Shown here: piece after piece, positions 1 through 5,578 of the stretch
Layout: every line of letters starts with the position of its first letter
Numbering within the stretch: position 1 is the stretch's first letter
Assembly (NCBI GenBank): GCA_023257325.1
Contig: JALRCP010000034.1
Coordinates: 1 to 5,578, forward strand
Direction: 5' to 3'
Length of the DNA: 5,578 nucleotides
Source of the DNA: Polynucleobacter sp.
Lineage (GTDB): Bacteria; Pseudomonadota; Gammaproteobacteria; Burkholderiales; Burkholderiaceae
Made by a program: the position numbers and the translations under genes
The notes under the pieces: generated by a model
Databases searched by the model: none
Told to the model about the DNA's origin: nothing
What the model saw: only the letters and a program-made list of their open reading frames with translations

Positions 1-642
1 TTGGGAGTTGGTGGCTTTGCAGCAGCCAGAGCGCTATCCACCAGAAATGATGACCCTGCCACCGCTTCACGTCCGTGGGATAAAGACCGTGATGGTTTCG
101 TTTTGGGCGAAGGTGCTGGTGTCATGATTTTGGAAGAATACGAACACGCCAAAGCGCGTGGTGCCAAGATTTATGCTGAATTGGCTGGTTTTGGTATGAG
201 CGGTGATGCCTATCACATGACGGCCCCCAATATGGATGGTCCTCGTCGTTGTATGGTCAACGCTTTGAAAGATGCAGGAGTGAATCCTGATCAAGTGAAT
301 TATGTCAACGCTCACGGTACTTCAACACCTTTGGGCGACAAAAATGAAACCGACGCCTTGAAAGCGGCTTTGGGTGATGCGGCTAAGAAGGTTGTGGTCA
401 ACTCAACCAAATCAATGACAGGACACCTATTAGGGGGTGCTGGCGGTTTGGAATCTGTGTTCACCGTTTTGGCGTTGCATCATCAAAAATCACCGCCGAC
501 CATCAATATCTTTAATCAAGATCCTGAGTGTGATTTGGACTACTGTGCCAATACCGCTCGAGACATGAAGATTGATGTGGCTGTTAAGAACAATTTCGGA
601 TTTGGTGGCACCAACGGAACCATCGTGTTCCGTCGCATTTAA
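1..642 (+). CDS. fabF: 3-oxoacyl-[acyl-carrier-protein] synthase II (FabF), C-terminal half, 5' end outside the window
   Basis: FabF is the cytoplasmic condensing enzyme that extends acyl-ACP with malonyl-ACP in fatty acid synthesis. The visible 213 residues form the C-terminal half of a protein usually about 410 residues long. Two catalytic-site histidines are seen: His105 in VNAHGTSTP and His142 in [15 protein letters not shown]. Their 37-residue spacing equals that of His303 and His340 in the E. coli enzyme, and the conserved lysine is Lys137. The glycine-rich loop [10 protein letters not shown] (residues 197-206) carries the gating phenylalanine near the C-terminus. The nucleophilic cysteine lies in the missing half. 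The first codon, TTG, is not a real start: the reading frame is open at the window edge and the first residues match the interior of the family. FabB is the nearest alternative, but the motif wording fits FabF better. The gene ends at TAA, followed closely by an intrinsic terminator. Confidence 0.97.
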   Translation: MGVGGFAAARALSTRNDDPATASRPWDKDRDGFVLGEGAGVMILEEYEHAKARGAKIYAELAGFGMSGDAYHMTAPNMDGPRRCMVNALKDAGVNPDQVNYVNAHGTSTPLGDKNETDALKAALGDAAKKVVVNSTKSMTGHLLGGAGGLESVFTVLALHHQKSPPTINIFNQDPECDLDYCANTARDMKIDVAVKNNFGFGGTNGTIVFRRI

Positions 643-663
643 GCTGTCATGAACCGATGCCTC

Positions 664-689
664 AAAAGCCTTCCGATGGAAGGCTTTTT
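664..689 (+). terminator. Intrinsic terminator after fabF
   Basis: A perfect 11-bp stem pairs AAAAGCCTTCC (664-674) with GGAAGGCTTTT (678-688) around a GAT loop, and the T-tract runs 685-689. It starts 21 bases after the fabF stop codon. The A-run at the left foot of the stem gives a T-run on the other strand, so the structure could also work in reverse, although no minus-strand gene reaches it here. It implies that the downstream protease gene is mainly transcribed from its own promoter. Confidence 0.9.
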
Positions 690-700
690 GATTTAAAACT

Positions 701-729
701 TTGATGAATAACCACAATCGGACTGTCAT
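701..729 (+). promoter_or_regulatory. Weak candidate sigma-70-type promoter for the mucD-type protease gene
   Basis: TTGATG (701-706) and TGTCAT (724-729) each match four of six bases of the -35 and -10 consensus, with a 17-base spacer, and would start transcription about 40 bases before the protease start codon. A rival pair of equal quality is CTGTCA (722-727) with AATACT (746-751), spacer 18. A promoter is expected in this gap because a strong terminator separates it from fabF, but the elements themselves are poor. I see no convincing sigma-E -35 (GGAACTT-like) motif paired with a suitable -10. Confidence 0.22.
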
Positions 730-778
730 TAAACAAGTTTCTGCAAATACTGACCGAATGCTCTAAAGTATTACAACC

Positions 779-2326
779 ATGAAAAAAATTATTTCTGCAC
801 CCAGCACCCAGCTTTTAACAGGCTTTTTGACTAGCTTATTGTTGGCAGGCTCTTTGCACGCTCAAAACGGCAAAGCCAACCCGGCACTGAATGGCAACGC
901 CAATATCACAGCCACTCAAAGCGCTACAGCCTCAAATTCACCAGCAGCGCGCGTTTACCCGGACTTTGTGGATTTGGTCGAAAAAGCCAATCCAGCCGTG
1001 GTCAATATCCGAACCACAGAAAAAGTGACTGTGCGCAACTCTGCAGGTATTCCAGGAATGCCTGGGTTGGATGAGGAGCAAGCGGAATTTTTCCGTCGTT
1101 TCTTTGGTATTCCATTACCAAGCCCAGGCCCAAGACAGCAGGGGCCCAATAATCGTAAGCCGCAGCAAGAAGAACAAAATCGAGGGGTTGGTTCAGGTTT
1201 CATTATTGAGAGCAATGGCTTTATTTTGACCAATGCTCACGTGGTTGAAGGCGCGACGACTATTTATGTGACCTTGACTGATAAACGCGAGTTCAAAGCC
1301 AAACTGATTGGTGCTGATAAACGCACCGATGTGGCCTTGGTCAAAATTGAAGCAACGGGTTTACCTCGCTTGACCATCGGTGATTCATCCAAGGTGCGAG
1401 TAGGTGAGTGGGTTTTGGCGATTGGCTCACCATTTGGTTTGGAAAACACCGTGACTGCCGGTATTGTTTCGGCCAAGAGTCGTGATACGGGTGACTACTT
1501 ACCATTCATTCAAACGGACGTTGCTGTTAACCCAGGTAACTCAGGGGGTCCACTCTTGAATACACGTGGTGAAGTGGTCGGCATCAATTCACAAATCTTT
1601 TCGCGTTCAGGTGGTTACATGGGCATCTCCTTCGCCATTCCAATGGATGAAGCCATGCGCGTATCCAATCAACTTAGGGCCAGCGGTAAAGTCAGTCGTG
1701 GTCGTATTGGTGTAGCGATTGCTGAAGTCAGCAAAGAAGTTGCTGAGAGTTTAGGTTTACCCAAAGCACGCGGTGCTTTGATTCGAAGCGTTGAGGTCGG
1801 CGCACCTGCCGATAAGGCAGGTTTGGAACCTGGTGACGTGATTCTTAGTTTTAACGAGCGACCCATTGAAAAGTCCTCTGATTTGCCGCGTGTAGTGGGG
1901 GATACTCGTCCAGGCACCAAAGCGCCTATCGTGGTTTGGCGTAAAGGAGCTCAAAAAGAATTCAGCATCACAGTCGCTGATTTAGAGCCTGCTGAAAAAG
2001 TCGCCACCAAGAAAGCTGAACCTGAAGGCGAAGTTTCAACCAAAAATGCTTTTGGCGTGGCAGTGACCGATGTGACAGATGCCAAGAAAAAAGAATTGTC
2101 GATTAAAGCAGGTGTTGAGATTTCAGCGCTGGCCGAAGAGGGTCCATTGGCCAAAGCCGGTGCTCGAATCGGAGACGTGATTGTGCGAGTCGGTGATGTG
2201 GACATCATTGCTTCTAAACAATTTGAAATTGCGATGAAGGCCACCACCAAAAACAATCGGGCGGTAGCTGTTTTCATTCGCAGAGGTGAGAGTACATTGG
2301 TGATTCCAGTCAGACCTACCAAGTAG
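779..2326 (+). CDS. mucD: Periplasmic HtrA-family serine endoprotease with two PDZ domains (MucD/DegQ type)
   Basis: This is an HtrA/Do-family protease expected to degrade misfolded or mislocalised proteins in the periplasm. Residues 1-28 form a signal peptide: a lysine pair, a hydrophobic core, and a likely cut after LHA-28. A Ser/Asn/Ala-rich linker reaches to about residue 57. The trypsin-like domain (about 60-300) has a complete triad: His154 in TNAHVV, Asp184 in KRTDVALVKI and Ser255 in NPGNSGGPL. The LA loop (about 104-134) is Pro/Gln-rich and shorter than that of DegP, favouring DegQ/MucD. PDZ1 spans about 305-400, a Lys/Glu-rich linker about 402-422, and PDZ2 about 423-513. At 515 residues the length is normal for two-PDZ members. 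The ATG start is supported by the signal peptide directly after it, but there is no clear Shine-Dalgarno sequence; AAAG at 765-768 is the best available. Position before lepA is the usual betaproteobacterial mucD locus. The choice between the names mucD, degQ and degP rests on context. Confidence 0.95.
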   Translation: MKKIISAPSTQLLTGFLTSLLLAGSLHAQNGKANPALNGNANITATQSATASNSPAARVYPDFVDLVEKANPAVVNIRTTEKVTVRNSAGIPGMPGLDEEQAEFFRRFFGIPLPSPGPRQQGPNNRKPQQEEQNRGVGSGFIIESNGFILTNAHVVEGATTIYVTLTDKREFKAKLIGADKRTDVALVKIEATGLPRLTIGDSSKVRVGEWVLAIGSPFGLENTVTAGIVSAKSRDTGDYLPFIQTDVAVNPGNSGGPLLNTRGEVVGINSQIFSRSGGYMGISFAIPMDEAMRVSNQLRASGKVSRGRIGVAIAEVSKEVAESLGLPKARGALIRSVEVGAPADKAGLEPGDVILSFNERPIEKSSDLPRVVGDTRPGTKAPIVVWRKGAQKEFSITVADLEPAEKVATKKAEPEGEVSTKNAFGVAVTDVTDAKKKELSIKAGVEISALAEEGPLAKAGARIGDVIVRVGDVDIIASKQFEIAMKATTKNNRAVAVFIRRGESTLVIPVRPTK

Positions 2327-2331
2327 GCGCA

Positions 2332-2381
2332 AAAGGGGTTAAAACTGATCCCATCCATCAGATAACCCTTTAGTTTTAATC
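2332..2381 (+). terminator. Imperfect long hairpin after mucD, possible weak terminator with an alternative fold
   Basis: AAAGGGGTTA (2332-2341) pairs with TAACCCTTT (2363-2371) with one bulged G. After a small internal loop, CTGAT (2345-2349) pairs with ATCAG (2357-2361), leaving a 7-base loop. A T-rich stretch follows (2369-2380) but is broken by A and G, so it is not a canonical T-tract. A second, mutually exclusive stem pairs TTAAAACT (2339-2346) with AGTTTTAA (2372-2379). The structure starts six bases after the mucD stop codon, which suits a transcript end. Termination is inferred and likely to be partial at best. Confidence 0.45.
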
Positions 2382-2396
2382 ACCTTTATCAGAAAT

Positions 2397-2412
2397 CGGG
2401 GGGTCACCCCCG
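2397..2412 (+). repeat. GC-rich inverted repeat upstream of the lepA -10 element
   Basis: CGGGGG (2397-2402) and CCCCCG (2407-2412) form a perfect 6-bp dyad around GTCA. It lies exactly where a -35 element would sit for the -10 at 2420. It could be a protein-binding site or an RNA hairpin on read-through transcripts from mucD. No T-tract follows, so it is not an intrinsic terminator. Function unknown. Confidence 0.6.
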
Positions 2413-2419
2413 TTCCGAC

Positions 2420-2425
2420 TACAAT
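2420..2425 (+). promoter_or_regulatory. Candidate -10 element of a lepA promoter
   Basis: TACAAT matches five of six bases of the -10 consensus and would start transcription near 2432, giving a leader of about 63 bases before lepA. No -35 hexamer is recognisable at spacers 15-19, where the GC-rich dyad lies instead, and there is no extended TGn motif. If this is a promoter it is either weak or dependent on an activator. lepA may also be read through from mucD. Confidence 0.35.
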
Positions 2426-2484
2426 AGAGCAAAGAGGCGTCTTATTGCAGTGCAATATGGTGTTGCATTGCGGCAAGCCGTTTT

Positions 2485-2490
2485 AAGGGA
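2485..2490 (+). promoter_or_regulatory. Shine-Dalgarno sequence that decides the lepA start
   Basis: AAGGGA, within TAAGGGAA, lies four bases before the ATG at 2495. The reading frame stays open upstream to a GTG at 2450, but that codon has no ribosome-binding site and would add 15 residues (QYGVALRQ...) foreign to the LepA family. The ATG gives the family-typical N-terminus [19 protein letters not shown]. Confidence 0.8.
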
Positions 2491-2494
2491 ATCC

Positions 2495-4303
2495 ATGGAC
2501 CACATTCGTAACTTTTCAATTATTGCCCACATTGACCACGGTAAATCGACCCTGGCAGACCGAATTATTCAGCTATGCGGCGGTCTTTCTGATCGCGAAA
2601 TGGAAGCCCAAGTCCTTGATTCTATGGACATTGAGAAAGAGCGTGGCATCACCATTAAGGCTCAAACGGCTGCTTTGAACTACAAAGCCCGTGATGGCAA
2701 GATTTACAACCTCAACCTGATTGATACTCCCGGACACGTCGACTTTTCCTATGAGGTTAGCCGTTCCTTGTCTGCTTGCGAGGGCGCACTCTTGGTGGTG
2801 GATGCCAGTCAAGGCGTAGAAGCTCAAACTGTGGCGAACTGCTACACAGCGATTGAATTGGGTGTGGAAGTAGTCCCTGTGCTCAACAAAATTGACTTGC
2901 CTCAAGCCGACCCTGATCGAGCCAAACAAGAAATTGAAGATGTGATTGGTATTGATGCCACCGATGCAGTTTCTTGCTCTGCTAAAACAGGTTTGGGTGT
3001 GCAAGACGTTTTAGAAGATTTGATCCAAAAAGTGCCCCCTCCCAAGGGAGATTCCAGTGCGCCATTGCAGGCTTTGATTGTCGATTCCTGGTTTGATAAT
3101 TATGTGGGTGTGGTGATGTTGGTGCGCGTCATTAATGGCACACTCAAACCCAAAGACAAAGTTTTATTGATGGCTTCGGGCTCGCAACATTTGGTCGAGC
3201 ACGTGGGAGTTTTTACGCCCAAGTCAGTGGATCGAACCGAACTGTCTGCGGGCCAAGTCGGTTTCATCATTGCAGGAATTAAAGAACTCAAAGCAGCCAA
3301 AGTAGGTGACACGGTCACGCATGCGCCGGGTCAGCAAAATAAAACCCCAGCGGCTGCACCACTGCCAGGTTTTAAAGAAGTGCAACCGCAGGTCTTCGCT
3401 GGCTTGTACCCAGTGGAATCAAATCAATACGATGCTTTGCGCGAGTCTTTAGAAAAACTCAAACTCAATGATGCAGCCTTGATGTATGAGCCTGAGGTTT
3501 CTCAAGCTCTAGGCTTTGGTTTCCGTTGTGGATTCTTAGGCTTATTGCACATGGAAATTGTGCAAGAGCGTTTAGAGCGTGAGTTCAACATGGAGTTGAT
3601 CACGACTGCCCCAACCGTGGTTTATGAGGTAGAGCTCAAAGACGGTTCAAAGATTGTGGTGGATAACCCATCCAAGATGCCCGACCCTAGTCGCATTGAA
3701 ATGATCATGGAACCAATTGTGGTGGTGAACTTGTTCATGCCACAAGAGTACGTGGGTTCCGTGATTACCTTGTGTACTGGTAAACGTGGTATTCAGATGG
3801 ACATGCAATACGTTGGGCGCCAGGTCAAACTCACTTATGAGATGCCCATGGCAGAAATCGTGCTCGACTTCTTTGATCGCCTCAAGTCTATTTCTCGCGG
3901 TTATGCCTCCATGGACTATGAGTTCAAGGAGTACCGCGCATCTGATGTTGTCAAAGTGGACATCTTGATCAACAGTGAAAAAGTAGATGCCCTGTCCATC
4001 ATTGTGCACAGAAGTAATAGTCAATATCGAGGTCGTGAGGTGGTCGCCAAAATGCGCGAAATCATTCCACGCCAAATGTTTGATGTGGCGATTCAAGCAG
4101 CAATTGGCAGTGGCATCATTGCCCGCGAAAACGTCAAGGCTTTGCGTAAAAACGTCTTGGCAAAATGTTATGGTGGCGATATCACGCGTAAGAAGAAGTT
4201 GCTTGAGAAGCAAAAAGAAGGTAAGCGTCGCATGAAGCAAGTTGGCAGTGTTGAGATTCCACAAGAAGCCTTCTTGGCGATCTTACAAGTAGAGGACAAA
4301 TAA
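2495..4303 (+). CDS. lepA: Translation elongation factor 4 (LepA/EF4), ribosome-associated GTPase
   Basis: LepA is a translational GTPase related to EF-G that binds ribosomes; back-translocation and roles in initiation or 30S assembly have been proposed. All GTPase motifs are present: G1 AHIDHGKS (residues 11-18), G2 in ERGITIK (49-55), G3 DTPGH (77-81) with catalytic His81, G4 NKID (131-134) and G5 SAK (162-164). A beta-barrel domain II follows (about 187-275), then two EF-G-like alpha/beta domains, and finally the LepA-specific C-terminal domain with the motif [13 protein letters not shown] (558-570) and a very basic stretch. The 602-residue length is close to the 599 of E. coli LepA, and it appears intact. 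The start was set at ATG 2495 because of the Shine-Dalgarno site and the typical N-terminus. Its TAA stop shares one base with the ATG of lepB (TAATG), indicating translational coupling in a lepA-lepB-rnc operon. Confidence 0.98.
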   Translation: MDHIRNFSIIAHIDHGKSTLADRIIQLCGGLSDREMEAQVLDSMDIEKERGITIKAQTAALNYKARDGKIYNLNLIDTPGHVDFSYEVSRSLSACEGALLVVDASQGVEAQTVANCYTAIELGVEVVPVLNKIDLPQADPDRAKQEIEDVIGIDATDAVSCSAKTGLGVQDVLEDLIQKVPPPKGDSSAPLQALIVDSWFDNYVGVVMLVRVINGTLKPKDKVLLMASGSQHLVEHVGVFTPKSVDRTELSAGQVGFIIAGIKELKAAKVGDTVTHAPGQQNKTPAAAPLPGFKEVQPQVFAGLYPVESNQYDALRESLEKLKLNDAALMYEPEVSQALGFGFRCGFLGLLHMEIVQERLEREFNMELITTAPTVVYEVELKDGSKIVVDNPSKMPDPSRIEMIMEPIVVVNLFMPQEYVGSVITLCTGKRGIQMDMQYVGRQVKLTYEMPMAEIVLDFFDRLKSISRGYASMDYEFKEYRASDVVKVDILINSEKVDALSIIVHRSNSQYRGREVVAKMREIIPRQMFDVAIQAAIGSGIIARENVKALRKNVLAKCYGGDITRKKKLLEKQKEGKRRMKQVGSVEIPQEAFLAILQVEDK

Positions 4304-5109
4304 TGAACTTTGCTTTGATTCTGTTTGTTCTGTCGGTGGTCACTGGAATTGCTTGGGTGGCTGATAAATTGGTCTTTGCCCCGCAACGCAAAGCAGCAGG
4401 TATTGATCGCATGCCTTTGTGGTTGGAGTACACCGCCAGCTTTTTCCCAGTCATTTTTGCTGTGTTCTTTTTACGTTCATTCTTATTTGAGCCTTTTAAG
4501 ATTCCTTCGGGATCCATGATTCCAACACTCATGATTGGCGACTTTATTTTGGTCAATAAATTCACCTATGGCATTCGCTTGCCGGTGATCAATCAAAAAG
4601 TCATTGATATGAATGCGCCTGAACGAGGCGATGTGGCTGTTTTCCGTTTCCCAAAGGATGAGTCAGTTGATTACATCAAGCGCGTGATTGGCGTACCTGG
4701 AGATGTGATCTCTTATCAAGGTAAGCGTTTGACCATCAATGGCCAAGCATTTGCCTATGAAGAAAAACCAGACTACCTAGACCCTGAGAACATGGTTTAT
4801 GCCAAGTACTACACCGAGTCATTCCCCAAAGAGTTCGGTGGCAAGTCCTATCAAATACTGAATCACTCTCAGCGACCTGCAGGGGTCTACACGCAAGATC
4901 GTTTTCCTTACGCTGACAACTGTACCTACAGCATCACAGGTGTGACCTGTACTGTACCTGCTGGACACTATTTTGTGATGGGGGATAACCGAGATAACTC
5001 ATTGGACTCTCGTTTTTGGGGATTTGTACCAGAAAAGAATTTGGTGGGTAAAGCTTTCTTTGTTTGGATGAACCTGGGCGATATCAAACGCATTGGACGT
5101 TTTGAGTGA
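4303..5109 (+). CDS. lepB: Signal peptidase I (leader peptidase), inner membrane
   Basis: LepB removes signal peptides from proteins exported by Sec and Tat; it is anchored in the inner membrane with its active site facing the periplasm. Two membrane segments are visible, about residues 4-20 and 42-62. The Ser/Lys dyad is Ser71 in SGSMIPTL and Lys126 in [11 protein letters not shown]; the 55-residue spacing equals that of Ser90 and Lys145 in E. coli. The late conserved box [14 protein letters not shown] is at 227-240, and Cys207 and Cys216 sit where E. coli-type enzymes have a disulfide. The 268-residue length is short against about 324 in E. coli, mainly because the cytoplasmic loop between the membrane segments has only about 20 residues. 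Translation starts at an ATG overlapping the lepA stop by one base, with AGAGGA (4291-4296) as ribosome-binding site. MucD upstream carries a signal peptide that would be a natural substrate. Confidence 0.98.
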   Translation: MNFALILFVLSVVTGIAWVADKLVFAPQRKAAGIDRMPLWLEYTASFFPVIFAVFFLRSFLFEPFKIPSGSMIPTLMIGDFILVNKFTYGIRLPVINQKVIDMNAPERGDVAVFRFPKDESVDYIKRVIGVPGDVISYQGKRLTINGQAFAYEEKPDYLDPENMVYAKYYTESFPKEFGGKSYQILNHSQRPAGVYTQDRFPYADNCTYSITGVTCTVPAGHYFVMGDNRDNSLDSRFWGFVPEKNLVGKAFFVWMNLGDIKRIGRFE

Positions 5110-5112
5110 GCA

Positions 5113-5118
5113 AAGGAG
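5113..5118 (+). promoter_or_regulatory. Shine-Dalgarno sequence for rnc
   Basis: AAGGAG is a near-perfect ribosome-binding site, but it lies 11 bases before the ATG at 5130, slightly farther than usual. An in-frame GTG at 5106, overlapping the lepB TGA stop, would add eight residues (SKGAKTD... after Met) but has no site of its own, so ATG 5130 is preferred. Confidence 0.7.
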
Positions 5119-5129
5119 CAAAGACCGAC

Positions 5130-5578
5130 ATGACACCTCGTGCACCTGTTGACGTAAAGCTCCTGCAAGAAAGACTGGGTTACACCTTTCAAAAACCTGA
5201 TTTATTGATGCAGGCTTTAACTCATCGCAGTCATAGTAAAAAAAATAATGAGCGCTTGGAATTTTTAGGCGATTCAGTCTTGAACTGCACCGTCGCAGAA
5301 ATCCTCTATGAGCGTTACAGCGACTTGGATGAGGGTGATTTATCTCGTGTGCGTGCTAATTTGGTCAAGCAACAGGCTCTTTACGAGATTGCACAAGCCT
5401 TGCAACTTTCGGATTGCTTGCGTTTGGGTGAAGGAGAGCTCAAAAGCGGAGGCTTCAAGCGCCCATCTATTTTGGCCGATACCTTTGAAGCGATTGTCGG
5501 TGCCATTTTCTTAGACTCTGGATTTGAAGCCTCTAAGCAGGTTCTCAGAAAATGGTATTCACAAATTTTGGAGCATGT
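5130..5578 (+). CDS. rnc: Ribonuclease III, N-terminal catalytic domain; 3' end outside the window
   Basis: RNase III cuts double-stranded RNA, including the stems of rRNA precursors, and tunes some mRNAs and antisense pairs. My own translation from ATG 5130 gives 149 residues before the window ends. The family signature [13 protein letters not shown] (residues 40-52) is intact. The acidic metal-binding residues align with E. coli Glu38, Glu41, Asp45, Asp114 and Glu117 as Glu41, Glu44, Asp48, Asp117 and Glu120, all offset by three; the last two lie in [14 protein letters not shown] (116-129). The family is usually about 225 residues long, so the missing part should be the C-terminal double-stranded-RNA-binding domain. 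The gene starts 20 bases after lepB with no promoter or terminator between them, so it is in the same operon; era and recO are the expected next genes. Shadow frames inside it, such as one at 5308-5514, are not genes. Confidence 0.97.
   Translation, partial: MTPRAPVDVKLLQERLGYTFQKPDLLMQALTHRSHSKKNNERLEFLGDSVLNCTVAEILYERYSDLDEGDLSRVRANLVKQQALYEIAQALQLSDCLRLGEGELKSGGFKRPSILADTFEAIVGAIFLDSGFEASKQVLRKWYSQILEH

Noticed and set aside
697..729. A possible sigma-E promoter (AACTTT followed by TGTCAT) upstream of mucD
   Set aside because: The -35 lacks the GGAACTT core and the distance to the GTC-like -10 is about 22 bases, too long for sigma-E promoters.
1951..2358. A 135-codon minus-strand open frame starting in the mucD-lepA gap
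   Set aside because: Almost all of it lies opposite the second PDZ domain of MucD, its product is a low-complexity Ser/Thr/Ala string, and I see no convincing ribosome-binding site or promoter for it.
2450..2494. A 15-residue N-terminal extension of LepA from a GTG start
   Set aside because: There is no ribosome-binding site upstream of the GTG and it overlaps the leader palindrome. The ATG at 2495 has a good site and gives the typical family N-terminus.
2573..3004. A 143-codon minus-strand open frame opposite the LepA GTPase domain
   Set aside because: Same reasoning: complete overlap with a conserved gene and no protein family resemblance.
3647..4264. A 205-codon open frame on the minus strand inside lepA, rich in histidine
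   Set aside because: It lies wholly opposite highly conserved LepA coding sequence, has no recognisable domain and its composition mirrors the lepA codons. It is an antisense shadow.
1..5578. A new defence, mobile or biosynthetic system
   Set aside because: Every stretch longer than about 170 bases is covered by a recognisable core gene. I saw no transposase, integrase, array of repeats, tRNA or orphan gene.

Overview
The window is a compact stretch of housekeeping genes, all on the plus strand, from a Gram-negative bacterium. Protein wording and gene order (fabF, mucD/degQ-type protease, lepA, lepB, rnc) point to a betaproteobacterium, most likely in the order Burkholderiales. The codon use looks of moderate GC, closer to Polynucleobacter- or Limnobacter-like lineages than to high-GC Burkholderia or Ralstonia. 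This placement comes from remembered family resemblance, not a database search, and I would not name a genus.

Layout: positions 1-642 are the C-terminal half of FabF (3-oxoacyl-ACP synthase II), cut by the window edge. A strong intrinsic terminator (664-689) closes that transcription unit. Positions 779-2326 encode a periplasmic trypsin-like protease with two PDZ domains (HtrA family, MucD/DegQ type). A 168-base gap (2327-2494) holds a long imperfect hairpin, a GC-rich dyad, a good -10 element and a small palindrome, so it probably contains both the end of the mucD transcript and the start of the lepA transcript. From 2495 a tightly packed operon runs lepA (elongation factor 4), lepB (signal peptidase I, sharing one base with lepA) and rnc (RNase III, starting 20 bases after lepB), the last cut off by the window end after its catalytic domain.

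How the genes fit together: the protease and signal peptidase both serve the cell envelope (quality control of exported proteins, and removal of signal peptides). LepA acts on ribosomes and RNase III on structured RNA, including rRNA precursors. The lepA-lepB-rnc linkage is an old and widely conserved arrangement.

I found no previously undescribed system here: no mobile element, CRISPR array, RNA gene or orphan gene. The points most worth checking are two absences relative to the usual beta/gammaproteobacterial order, namely no sigma-E module (rpoE-rseA-rseB) between fabF and mucD and no small DUF4845-type gene between lepB and rnc, and the unusually structured mucD-lepA intergenic region.
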